Assembly (NCBI RefSeq): GCF_028858725.1 | Contig: NC_084768.1 | Coordinates: 32,952,664-33,016,663 of the forward strand | Length of the DNA: 64,000 nt | Direction: 5' to 3' | Source of the DNA: Colius striatus | Lineage: Eukaryota; Chordata; Aves; Coliiformes; Coliidae | Shown: positions 12,801 to 25,800 of the stretch, one piece after another | How positions within the stretch are numbered: position 1 is the stretch's first letter | Layout: every line of letters begins with the position of its first letter | Notes under the pieces: model-generated | The model's database searches: none | What the model was told of the DNA's origin: nothing | What the model saw: the letters and a program-made list of their open reading frames with translations, nothing else | Program-made: the position numbers and the translations under genes

Positions 12801-15800
12801 CAGTGAGCTAGGTGTCAGCTGCCAGCTGTGTGGACGCACGGCCGTGCCATGTGCCACTGCTCTGGCTGTTTTGTGGGGTCAGACCTGTGTTCCTACATCC
12901 TTGCCATAAAATAGCAGTACCACAAATAACCAGGGAGAACAATCTGGCATCTGCATCTGCCCTATCAGAGGGGGACTCCCAAGGAAAATCATCACAGCCT
13001 TGCAGATTCCTAGTAAATACTTTTGGTAAATGAGGTGATGTATTAAAAAGCAGGGGTGAAATAATATTGTTTTCCATAAGGCAAATGCTTGTAAGGGCAG
13101 ATGAACATACATAGTGAGAACACTGATCAGCCTTGTCAAGTTGCAGACAATGAGTTTCTGAGCAGTGAAGGCAGAATTCCCATAGCAACCCTCACACACT
13201 GCAGGCACAACACTCGTGGTGTGGGGAGCAAGGCATGGCACGTGGGAACAGGAACATGCTCAGGGTTAAGGGGGAAAAACTAGGCTAAAAAGAATTGAAA
13301 TCAGGACAGCAAATGTCCTTCTAATTGTATCCAAGGTATTTTGCTCCTTCTGTACTGTATTTGAACTTTTCTGTTCTGGCATCTGTAGACCCAGTCCAAG
13401 TGCCAGGTGACAGTTATCTTTGTGCCACTCCCAGAGTAATGAGACAAAGTACAGTAGCTCCTTTTGCTCCTCAGCATGTGGGGCAGCACTGGGGCTGAGG
13501 CTGGGCTCTCTTTGCCCCAGCTCATCGCCAGCCTCAGCAGAGCCCTGAGCAGGAGCCAGCGTGGGGCCGTGGGAAGTGGCTTTGCAGCTTTATGGAAAGG
13601 GGGGGAAAAGAATAAAAATGAGGGAATTCCATCTATTTTAGCCTGATAGGAGATGGCTTTTTTTAACCTTGGTTAAGAAAAACTGGCAAAGACTTGCTGG
13701 TTTGACCCAGTACTACGTTTTTGTGTTAGATATTCTGGATAGGGCTGGTGCTGGTGTGTTCTGAGAGTCTCTCTGCTTCAGCAAAACCTCAGAAATGAAG
13801 AAAAAGCTAGTATGCAAACGAGTTCTAGCTGAGCCTTCAGCAGAAGTGTATTTGTTCATTTCTGGTCCCCATGTGTGACAAAATGAGGCACAATTGGATT
13901 TGTGAGGTACTTGGAAAGTCTTTTAAAATTGCATGCCATAGTGCACAGTCATCACAGAGGGTTAGAAATGAGTTGCTTTTCCTGCTTTTGCACCTCCCCT
14001 TTCATATTTCTTCCCCACAATTGGATATGATAACTAAATATGTGCAATCCCAGGACTAAAGCAACATGCTGGAAGGCACCAGTAAAGACTGAACAACTTT
14101 ACTCTGTTAAGCTGTCACAGTTAATTTGCTTATAAAATTTGTGCTTTCCTGTCAGTGGATGAACACATGGTCTCCAAAGAGCTATTCTCACTTAGCTCTT
14201 TCCTCTCAAGCCCAATGACAAATCTTACTCTAAGGTTGCTTTAGCCTTGCTTTTATGTCAGCACAGGATGGCCAGGTTGTTTTGTTTATTGCAGAAGGTA
14301 TTGCTGGTGGACAAAAGCAGAGCATGCACTAAATTCCTGTAATAGTTTTTCTCTTCCTAGAATCACTCTCAATTTTCACCTTATTTCTTAGACTCAGAGA
14401 GTACCTTTTAGGTTGCAAAAGGAGCCTCATAAACTTTCCTCTTTTGCTTTTATTAGATAGAAACTTTGAACTCTGGTGTGGTGTCTATTGAAGCGCTAAA
14501 CAGTAAAACGAGATGAAAAGGCATTAGTGATCCTGCAGCTCCCATGAGCTGCTGCAGCTTTGTGGGCCCCAAGAAATTCTGCTGGGCTCCTGGGCAGGAG
14601 GTGAGATGTTCAGGGCAACTCTGGCTTTGTCTTGTAACCCAACAGCCAAGTAATGCAGCACCCAAGTGAAAAACCCATCCTTCCCGTGGGAGCTGTGTGA
14701 TAGCTGTACACATGTGCAGCTTCTTGCTCGTTTGATGTACTATTGTTTTACCTCTTGGTGAAAGTTTGATTTATTATTGAAATAAGGGCAATGCCAGAGT
14801 ACAAATGAAAGAAATTAACAGCTTTTTTTTCTTTTTCCATTTGCAGAAGAGGCTGGTGAGGTGCTTTATTGTCAGTTACACCCCCCCCATTATAACCTTG
14901 CAGCCGCTTTTCATTAAAGAAGCTAATTCAAAAGGCAATTCAGTTGCTCTTTAAGCTAAGATAGTGTTATAACAATTCCCTAGAGAACACTGAATCATCC
15001 CCATACCACGTAAGCAACATTTCCATGATTCCAAGGAAGTTTCTTACTTTGGCTTTGACAGTTAATGGCTCACTGGCAACTCTCGGTTAACTATTAATGC
15101 AGACATAATAATGCTTATTCCTTAACTAACCTTCTGAGCAATGCAATTATCAAAGGAATCATTCCTGCTGAGAACTCAGTATCATGTCACAGTCTAGATC
15201 AAAACTTCTAAACCTCAAAGTAGAGCTTTTTGCCTGTAGGAAAATGAATATAATGTCATTTGATCATTTTGCTGATTATGTTTTAAACAAGGACGTCCTC
15301 TTACAGCTCTGCATTTCTTTGTGTAACTTACCTAAACCAGGATGGACCTTCACTTTTCAGGTCCCCAAAACCTCCCAAATCCACTGAAATTTCAGCTTGT
15401 GGCTGTCCCTTTCAGATTTGGATGAGTGGTCACCTCTCTGTTCTCCCAGTGAGGCAGAGCCACTGCCAGCAGCGGGGCTGCCCCAGACATTGGTGCAGCA
15501 CAGAAGTTTCTTGAAGGAGTTCAAGGCACAGTTTGTTGGCCAACATTTAATCACTCTTTATTTGATAAGCTTCCTCTGTGGGACTATACAGATAAGGCTT
15601 TTATCTCTCCATGGTGATGTCAGGGCTACAGTGAAGGCAACAGGAAGGCAATCAACAGTTCACAACTGATTCACAGGGTAAATGCTGTGCCACAATTTGG
15701 CTGCCCAGATGCTTTCTGCTAAGGCTGTGCAATTTGATCTTCTAGTCACTTGAGTCAGCCCCACCAGCTACCAGGCATGAGCTCCTCCACTTGTCAGAAA

Positions 15801-18800
15801 AGGTTTATTTAGCTATTTTCTTTGCATAAACTTAAAACATGTCAGAGGAACCTACTACATATGCCTCTGCCCTCATCCATTCCTCCCTGAGCTGCAAGGG
15901 ACTGTGTATGCAATAGAGTGAGCAGTGCTGGTATGGGATGTTGAAGTGTGAGTTGGGTGTGTGGAAGAAAGCCCCTTGATATTCCTCCTGGCCTGCAAAG
16001 CTGCTGCTGGAAGGTTGGTTTTGTGATTCATTTGTGGCAGTGCTATCCTTTTCTCAGTGACACTGTCAGTGAAATCCTGCCTGTAAGGGTCAGGCAAAGG
16101 AATTCATTTCAATACATAAAGCCCAAGGCTTTTTGAAAAGCCACTGTGTCGGGTGCAGGCTGACAGCAGCAGGGACCAGCAGCTCTCTTTCTTTTTTTAT
16201 GCCCATATTTTGTTTCCCTTTCTCTCTGGACATGCATTTTGCCACAGACTGTGCAATCACAGTCCTGGGGAAGTTGTGGTTAGCCAGAAGTTGGGGTTTG
16301 CACGCTGAACTCTGAGCAAAAGGAACACTCTTTTCTTTCTCTTCAATACATGTTTGACTTGTGCTTTCCAAGTTAATGCACATAAATCCAGAATGCTGTC
16401 ATGGGCACTTTGAACTGTTACACCAGGAACTCACATCTACCAGCCAATGACCCCATGCCTGATGCTGAGCAGAAGAGCCATCCCTGCAAAAGGTGGAGTT
16501 GTTGGGCCAGGAAAGGACACTCGAGCACATTGGCTGCCTGAGGAAGATGATAAGCTGTGCTAGCGCTGTGTTCTGCAGGTGGTGATTATCTAGCTGGGAA
16601 TCTCCAGGTGCAGTTGGAATTTTCTGTTTTACAGTAAAATGCTGATGTTTGTCAAGTGACCTCAAACAAACTGGAGAAAAATAACCCACACAGAACTGAA
16701 CAGGAAACTTTCCACCATTCAGAGCTATTGTTTCATGCTCTCTGCAGACAGACACACTACAAAAATGACACCATTTTTACACTAGTTTCTTTTCTTGAAG
16801 ATCACATTTGCTTTTTAAGTGTTCAGTTAATTTCCATCTGCAAATCTGCAGAGGGATATCGGGGCCCCCAGACAGAAGCTCTTAGCTATAGTTACTGGCA
16901 AGTTGAATTCCTAGCCAGACTTCTGGCACCTGAGAAATTATTTGAAGTGGTTGGGCTCTAGCAAGCTGTACAAAGCTCTCTGAAAACAGCAGAAAGTCGG
17001 GAAGTATAGGCAGTTTGAGTCATCAAATAGTTTAAGCACTTTGTAAGCAGTAGCCTAAGGAAGGTGAGGCTCTGTAACAGAAAAATCTTTGGAAATAGGT
17101 TTCTATACACAAGAGACTTTCAGAAGTATTTGAGTGACACAAAAAGGACAATGTTTGATTGTACTTAACAGGAGACCTTGGTTTTGCATGATGATGCTGC
17201 TACTAGAAAATGGTCACAAGAAAGCCTCTGTGTAACTGATTACGAAAGTCTTTCCTCCCACAAGTTCTGCCCTAGCTTAAGAGGAAGAGAAATCAAAAAC
17301 AAATCATGAACATGAGCCACCACCCTCATTTTTACCCAAGATGCACAACCTGACAGTGCTTCTGATTTCAAAATGCCTGACAGCAGCTTCCTGCTCTGGC
17401 AGAACACACAGGTAAAACAGCACTACACACGTTGGCATTCCCCATCTTGGCTACCACACATGACCTAAACTAAGAGTCATGGCATTTAGTATTGGGTTCC
17501 ACTGATGCATATCTTTCCAGGTAAGCCTGCTCAAGCTGTTTCTTGAACTTTGGCTTCTCTGGTACACGGAGTGTTACTATCAGAGCGTTACTGCCACCTG
17601 TCTGGTTGGAACCCTGTTTATGGGACTGTATGCTACTGAGAGATTAGGAGCTAAAAACAGCAGGCAAAATTCAGTATTAATAAATGCAAATTAATGCTCA
17701 CTGGAGGAAAGCCACTTCTCCTACATACACACACTGATGGCAATTAAATTATTTAGTAACCTTCAGAATAGCTGTTAATGTGAGTGGACATTGATGGGAT
17801 GGCAGCTCACATTCACGGGTGCTTTAACAAATAAATTAGGAATTAGTAAGAGAGTGATGAAAAAAGATCCAAGCATCATCATGGCAAGGTGTCCATTTCT
17901 GGTGTGCCTGCATTTTGAACACCAGTTGCAGCAGAGCTAGGAAATGTAGAGAAAAGCAACACTGACGAGCACACGTGGGAGCTGCCTTTTGTACAGGAGC
18001 GACAGCTTCTCCCCTGGGAAAGGAGGCAGCGTGTGGCAGGTACACCAGAGGTTTGTAAATCCTTGAGTGGCACAGGGAAGACAAACAGGGAGCAATTGTT
18101 CATCTCTTCTCACAATTTAAGAGATAGAGGGCATTACCTGAAATTATTGGCTAGCTGGTTGAGGAAATCAGAAAGTGAATTGATCTCCCCTGCAAATTGA
18201 GTTGTGGAATCCATTGGTATTCTGTGTGTGAATACCACAAGGTTAGATGCAAAACCAGGAAATAAAGCGTGGGAAAAGGCATCAATGGCTGTTAAGCACA
18301 TGGACAGAAGCTCTGATTTTAAAAAAGCCAGAAACCTGGGGAAGGCCCCAAAGGGAACTGCAGTGTCCCCCCTACACTGCTCGTCCGTGCACTGCCTGAT
18401 GGACACAGCCCCAGCCTCCCAACACCCCCTCGGCTCTCCTGCAGAGCTGCCCATGCTGGGGACACGTGTGCTGCCTGCAGGCTTCCACAAGCATCTTAAC
18501 TGCTGGTTTAGAGCTGGAAAACAAACAAAACAGAAAGAGATGAGCTTTCTTCAGTGCTTCATGGGGGCAGCATGGGAGCAGTCTTCTTGGCATTGCTGAC
18601 AAGGCCATGCTGGTATTCCAGGTGTCCCTTGCAATTTGAATTTCTGAAGATCGAAGCCAGAGTGACTGCTCCAGCTGGGGCAGGTGCACAGCCAGCCAGC
18701 CTCCACAGCCACGGGGTGACTGACAAAGGCAAACTCACAAAACACCACCCCCAGAGGGGGAGGCCAGAGCCCAGTTAGGCTCTCTCCTCCATTCCTGCAC

Positions 18801-19429
18801 CCCATTCTGCCCATATTCAGACCTTAACTACCAGAGAGCACAACTGCAGGAATTACAAGTGCAGACTGACAGAGCTTTTGGTTGGAAGGAGCCAATGACT
18901 GGGAGCTGTAATGCACATTGCATGAGTGAATCAGCTCATCATCTTAATGCAAAACTCTCTTCTCCTTTCTTTTCCCTTTCTCTTCCACTCTGGCTGCCCA
19001 AAGAGGGAAGGAGTTAAGGACTACAGAAAGGTCATCCATGGGAGAAGGGCTGACCCTGCAAACTGGGAATGGAAGCTCCTGCATTGGCAGGATCAGTGCT
19101 GCATCTAACGCTGTCTCATTGTAGAAAGTGTTTCATCAACTGACACAATTTTCTTTATCCCTTAAAAAATGTGAAACTGCAGGCATTTAATAGACATGTA
19201 AACGCTGCAAACAGCACCAGCAGTACTCCACAGTGGCATCACTCTCACAGGCCATGCTCAGCATCCTTCTGTACCCCGCTGCCGTCAGGTAACGAGCACC
19301 ATCTATTCCAATTATCCTGAAGAGCTCCCTGAAGGCTGCGCTTGGTAATTGTACAAATGCAGGAGATTACTCAACACAGAGGATACAACAAGCACGCTAA
19401 AATACCAAAGGCTGGCACACAGAATGAAG
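6811..19429. other. Intergenic, SNX7 3' flank (right part)
   Basis: No recognisable coding exon, RNA gene or transposon besides a small duplication at 11136-11187. Moderately GC-rich patches (about 7900-8200, 8900-9300, 18350-18800) hold overlapping short frames of 60-130 residues on both strands without family signatures. Confidence 0.6.
11136..11187. repeat. Imperfect 29-bp tandem duplication
   Basis: GATCCTCAGGTTCCTTGATG is repeated 29 bases later as GATCCTCAGATTCCTTGACG, with a partial GATCCTTGAT copy between. A small local duplication in intergenic DNA. Confidence 0.75.
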
Positions 19430-19747
19430 ACAAACCTTCCTTATTAAACTTTTTATTAAAATGGGGCTATTTTTACATATTTAAAATAGTTTATATCCAA
19501 ATTATGCAATATTTATGAAAACAGTTGTATGCAAACACCTGCATAAAAATATGTCAGATCACAGCTAAGCAATAGAAAGCAATATATAGCGTGTTCCAAA
19601 ATGTATTTCAGGACTAGAATACCTGAGTTTTCAATAAGCTGGTTTCCTGTTGTTAACAGTTAAATTTAATAGTGTATTTGATCTTGTGTAAAGCACTTCT
19701 TTGGGAGAAACTGCATGGAAAAGGCAGACATCAGGCAGAGATATTTC
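19430..19747 (-). other. SNX7: SNX7 3' UTR (predicted)
   Basis: The 300 or so bases after the stop codon are AT-rich and lead to an AATAAA hexamer on the minus strand. The length is inferred from the poly(A) signal, not from transcript data. A longer alternative 3' UTR cannot be excluded. Confidence 0.6.
19452..19457 (-). promoter_or_regulatory. Poly(A) signal AATAAA for SNX7
   Basis: The plus strand reads TTTATT, i.e. AATAAA on the sense strand about 290 bases after the stop codon. It is followed downstream on the sense strand by a GT-rich stretch (GGTTTGTCTTC then TGTGTGCC), as expected for a cleavage/polyadenylation site, with cleavage near 19425-19440. Confidence 0.65.
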
Positions 19748-19828
19748 TCAAGTCCTGTCTTCAGAATCTTCTTCCACATGAAGATCCACTGCTTGAGATG
19801 CCAGGAATGACTGCCAGGTAGCAAGGCA
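19748..19828 (-). CDS. SNX7: SNX7 exon 9 (coding part), residues 431-456 and stop
   Basis: After the acceptor CTTTTTTAAG|TGC the exon encodes [20 protein letters not shown] then DSEDRT and TGA (19750-19748). The CLATW.SFL segment ends the BAR helix and the acidic EEDSEDRT is the C-terminal tail of SNX7. The acceptor is again AAG rather than CAG or TAG. Confidence 0.95.
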   Translation of the reverse strand, partial: CLATWQSFLASQAVDLHVEEDSEDRT

Positions 19829-22800
19829 CTTAAAAAAGAAGCACAGAGATGTGTGAATGTGGCAGATGCATTGCTGTAACACGGGTAGCCAAGGAGAAAA
19901 AGAAGAAGAAAAAAAGGCAGAATAAATACACATTGTTACAAGATGCTTTAGTGGGACTCTGGCAAGAGCCACCTCTGGGTTCCAAAGACAGCTCAGGGAT
20001 ATGCAGATTGTTCCCCAGTATGCTGAGGGAGCTGTAAAGGTCACTCATAGGTAAGGGCGAGTGCACTGTGTGATAGCGTGGGAGATGCTCACCCTCATGA
20101 TGCCCTTCTTTAATCTCTCCCTTTAGACCTCTTCCACACAGAAGGCACACTGTCAGGCACAGGCTGGGGGAGTGGGGACATTGTCATCCTTACAACAAGT
20201 GGCATTTCTCTTTATAATTGCACAAGGTAATTGTTTTATATGAAGCACCAAGAGTGTAGGCAGTAAAACAGAACTAAAATAACCCCCATGACTCCCAAAA
20301 GGCTTTAGTTCAGTTTGGCTGAAATGAGTGTTGGCAGTGTGGTAAACCAGAGTGTTGAGAGTCATGGCAAGGCTTTCACAAGCTAACCCATGGTGTGCTG
20401 ATGCTTGTTGCCCAAGTACCAGGTTTCTACTGTTTCGAGTCTTACTAGAACAGAGCAGGCAAATCCATGCATTAAGTGTGTTGGTTTGGAGCCACTGAAA
20501 AAAAACCCCTTGAAATGGAAATGTTCTAATACAGTTTTGACTTACACACATATACCTATTGCTCATGACAATGCAGCTTGTTTGCTACTTACTGTGCACA
20601 GTATTTTTAATGAAGAATCTGAAGTATCATAGAATTATAGAATAGTCTAAAGAAGAATAACTAAGTCTTATGAAATGCCTCAGGAGGTATCTTGTTTTAT
20701 ATTAAAACCTAGACAACATACTCCATTTATCTGAACTTTGAATTAAATCAGTACCCTGAAAAGAGCATCATTTCCTAAATGAAAACTTTTGCCTATGTGA
20801 CCTGTTGGACTAGATGATCTCTAAAGGTCCCTTCCAACCCCTACCATTCTATGATTCTGTGAAGGTATTCAAGCCCCAGGAGATTGCCATGCCTAGCTGC
20901 AATGAAACAGCCAGCATCAGTCTGTCATTGCTTAGGAGACATGGGAAATACGCCAGTGTTCATGCTGCCTGAGCTTGCAGCCACCTAAGTCTGCCTTAGA
21001 CATTTCTAGTGAGTGACTGCAAAACTCTGCTATTAAATATGTAGATTTAATCATGTTGCACTAAAGAGCCTAGGTCCTGGTATTATTGCATATCTACATG
21101 CAAGCAGATGAGTGGGAGGACCTGCTAGTCCTTAATAATGTTCAAGTATAAGCTCAAAGAGCAAAATGAAGAAGACACACAGATGAGGTTGAATTACTGT
21201 GGGAAGGAATAACAGGCTAAGATTCATGTTGAGATCTGCTTTCTTCCTTGGCTTTTTTGAGAAATGTTAATTTGGAGTAGTAAATGTAAAATCAGGGAGG
21301 AATGCTAAAAGCAGTGCTAGCATGAACAGTGATCTGCAAGTGTTGCAAACTGAGTGCTGACTTAAAAGGTCTTTTTGACCTTTATATAAAGCGTATAAGG
21401 TTTGGTGATTCTCCCCTACTTCACTGTGACACTGTGGCAGCTGAGTCTGTCCAAGATGCCTGAGCTGAAACAGGCATCTTGGTCTTAAAATGTCAATGAG
21501 GCAGCTGCTAGCTATGTGTCTTCACTGAGGCACTCAGATTTCTGTCTGCTAGAGCCCAGCCTGGATTCCCATCCTAGAAAGCTGTAAGGCATGTCTCTTT
21601 TCCCAGGCTTTTTCTAGGTGTGGGACAGAAGTGATCCCTGTTTCTTGAAGAGTCACTTGTTGGCAGAGATGGATGGGTTTCTTCGAACCACAGTTTAATT
21701 TATACCATGCAACCCCCTGTTTTGTTTTTCTGCAATTTCAGTGATGTGAATTAAAATACATGTATCAGAGCTGGCTGGAGTGTACAAATGGCTTTCTGTT
21801 ATCTTTGCAACACTGAGCCAAACTGCACATGTTAAAATGCAATCCCAATATGTTGCTTAACCAGATAGATGCTATCTAGTGAAGTCTTTCCAGACAAAGA
21901 CACGAAGCGTTTCCCTTCAGTTACACGAGTGATGCAGTTTGTAACTTACCCTCATTTGTGTAACCAAAACACATCTTCCAAAATATAAGAGCAATGGTGG
22001 CTCATCTCCCTGTCAGACATCACAGTGCTGACAAGTTTTATAATTAACCATACCAAAACAAAACTAGGTCTCTGTGCCTTGGGCTCAGGCTCCTTGTATT
22101 GTGAAGCACGAACTGCATAAACAACATTTTGTTAGTGATGTGTATACTTCAGTGTTGTTACAGAATGGTTTTACTCCATTCTTCTGGGAGGCTGAAAATG
22201 AAGCTCTAAGTAGAGGATCAACCATCTTTCACAAAGGAGACAGAAAGGGGGGGGGGGGAAAGAGGAAACAAACCCAGGAAATTAAATGTGCATGCAGAGG
22301 ATTGAAACTCATAATCCAATTACTTGGAAAAGCCTGGCAGAAGACACAAAAACCCCTAACTACACAGAATGAAACAGCAAGAGCTTCAGTAATGCTACTT
22401 TACCTAAAACTCTCTGGGTACTACTGCAGGTCACACATCTATTCTGCAACATGTTTAGAAACAGACAGCGAAAAGGTTTTCATATAAATGCATATCTCAC
22501 TGACAACCAGATATAAAACTGGGATGTGTGGTAGGGATGATAACGGCAGCAGTGTGCCACGTGCCATGCGTGTCTTTGTTCCAGCTCTCTGACTTCCATG
22601 GTTGAAACCTTGGAAGTATCATTTATGGTGGCATTTTCTGGAGTAGAATCTGGAAATGAAGCCTTGTGTGTGTCTGAGGCAGAGAAAATACTTTCATAGT
22701 TTCTGGGTGAAAGGAAACAAAACCGAGTGCACTGAAATAGTGATTCCCACTAGAGATGTATGAAAAAGCCTTCCTGAAAGCATTTGAACTAAATGTTTCT

Positions 22801-25800
22801 GGTTGAAGTGAATGAGGGTTCCAGGAGGGATCCTGGCTTCAAAGTGACCTTCACAGAGACAAAACTGGCTCAGCCATGTGGGAGCTTTTGAAAACTTCCT
22901 GAAGTTTGTTAGCTGACTTCCCAGGCATTGGGAAAGTAGGATGTGACCAACCTGCAACAGCAGCTCACTCTTTGCTGCACCACCCAATGAGTAGTTAAAT
23001 ACAACTTATAGAGACCTCCAGGGCAAACAACAAAGCTCATCTATTTTTCTACAGCTTTCACTACATTAAGAGAGGCTTTGGACTTAGAGGGAAGCTGCTG
23101 TGATGGGAAAAGAGCACTGTTTTGCCCTAATGAATCTTTTAGGTTCATTTATGCCAGTAGAACAATGTAGGTCACAGAAATGAACTAAATTCTGCTTGAA
23201 ATAGTTAAGGAAATCAGGAGACTGTATATATTTTTGGGAAGGAGTAAGCTGTGTCAACACCAACAGGAATCTCACTCTATCAAAGATAATTTTAGCTTTC
23301 TATCTGATTAAGCTGCAAGGGTTTAACAGGATTAGTTTGACATGAGAAAAATAAAATGGGAGGCTGTGCTTTAAAACAAAGAGTCATTCATGCACAAGAA
23401 AAAGCATGTTCCTTCAATGCCAAAACCAATTAAATATCATCCTCCATTGTGGGGAAAACCAAACCAGCCCTCCTGCATTTACTACAGTGGCTCGTGAGCT
23501 GTGCAAAACCAAACGCTGGTGTATTTGCTGGCTTAGCTAGTCTTTGGATTTGGCTGCAAAACCCAGCCACTTCTTCTGAATAGAAAAATGAGTGTTTCTT
23601 TTTCCTTGATGCTGTGAATATCCTAGAGATTACAGTAAACACATGAGAGAAAACAAAGCTAGGCAATGCTTCATGGCTATTGCTCTTTGAAGGCAGAGTT
23701 AAGCATTGCTTGGTTTGCTTGTGCTGATTTGTACCAGGGACACTTCAGACATGCCACAAATAATACTACCCCCACTAACTTTGTATCTTGTTTTGGTTTT
23801 AGTAATGCTGCATCTTTAGGGCTCTGCAGAGTATCTGTATCTAACTCAATGCAAACACTACTGGCGACAACGTGCTTTCTCAGCTGTAAGCCTCACCTTT
23901 CAGGCAGTTTGTGATTTTAGCTCTTTGGCTGAAATCTTTCAGCCTCTCCTGGACTAAGGTGTAGTGTTTCAGACAACAGTGTCACACCTAAGGCATGGGG
24001 AAGAGGAATAAAAGAAATGGTGTGGTGTTACAACATGCTTCCTTCAACTTTGGTCTGTGAGGCAAACAACTCAATGCTGTTTACCTCAGAAATATGAGTA
24101 AAGTTCTGAATGTATAAGAATTAAAACCTTCTCCCATTGTTCCAGAAGATCCTCCTTGTTTTAGCAATGCACTTGCAGTCATTATTAATACAGTATGGCA
24201 TTGGCTTTAAGCCTTTGCAGAATACAAAGAGACTGAAGCATGTATTCAACTCTTGTCCATAAGCAAAGAAAAGGAAGTAGGGAGCACTGAATTCTTGAGA
24301 CCAGCGACAGGAATACCAGATGATAAGTCAGTCATTGTAACACTTGGCTTCTAAATGACATTATATTTCAATCCATTAGAACAAGGCTTGTACATTATCA
24401 CAGGAAAGCCTTCATTCTCACAGGCCTACAGAGAAGCACCCTGTCCATTTGCAACACTGGGCTTTAATTAATGTCTTTGTTACCATAGTGTTGAGAGACA
24501 AAAGGAGATTGGTGAACCACAGCTGTTGAAACAGGAACACTTCTTATTGAAGTGTATGAAATGTTAAGACAGTCAGTAATCTAGAAGGCTACAGAAATAC
24601 CTCTGCTTCTTTTGAATTAGGAAATCCAGATAAATATAATTACAGGTAAGACTTGAAAGTAGCACTTCATGTAACGTGAATATTGATTCAGCTTAGGGGA
24701 CACATATTCCTTTTTGCTACCTAAGTGATGCTTGACAAGTTGACAGCAGAATCCTTTCCAATGAGGAAAAATCCAAACCAATGTAAGGCCATACATATTA
24801 TGAGAAAGGCAAAATAACACTATAAAAATACTAGTGCACTTTGACACGCTGCTGTGTTGGACTTGGTCCCACTGGCTTTAGTTTCATACAGCCCTAAGGA
24901 ATGGGTTCTCTACGGCAAAAACCGCTGGAAAACATGAGATGTCTGTCTCTTGTTATTCTGGTTTTGACATTTAAGGAAGGCAGAGCATGGCCACTAACAG
25001 GAATGGCTCCTGGTTAGGTTGTGTGCCTGGGAAATGAAGTCAGCAAGACTCGAGGGGTAACGAAATGCACAGTGAAATGCACCTGTAGAGGAGGGAATGG
25101 GACACTGCTCATGGACAGGCATAGTTTAGTAGTTTACACAGTTTAACTGAGAGGGTGGGGAAAGCTGTGGAAAGGAGAAGCAGGTAACAAGTTAGAAAGC
25201 AAGAGATGTTTCCTCATAGGAGACGGACAAGAGAGCTGGGCAACAGAGTCATATCCATGGCATCCATAGTGTCTGGGATCATACACAGAACACGGCTTGG
25301 GAAAGAAAAAAGGCAATTTAAGAAGCAGCACTGGCAGTTACAGAGATAACAGAATCATTTCTGCAGTTTGTGACTCGGTGATAGTAACTTCATCTATAGT
25401 ACAAGCTTTGGTGTTCTGAATTAAAACTCAAATCCAGCAAAAAGCCTTTCTAGACTTAAAAGAGAACCAAGGGATGATTTCTATATTTTGATTTAGCTAA
25501 TCAGTCATTAGCAAAAGACTCCAATCTATTTAGCATCAGTTTAACATACGTATTGCTGATCTAGAATTCAGAGATCAATAACTGCAGAAAATGCAAGAGG
25601 CTGCCAAAAGCTTGCTGCCTGATTTCAGACAATATTGTGATCTTAATGTGTAATAACAGCTTGTCAATGTCCATGCACCTCACAGGCTGTGTGGTAATTA
25701 ATGAGACTCCATGATCAAGAGCTCCATCTTTTCAATTATGGCTTAACAAAATGATTTGTAGAATGAGGCCACTGTCAGTGGCTAACGGGCAACCCATGCA

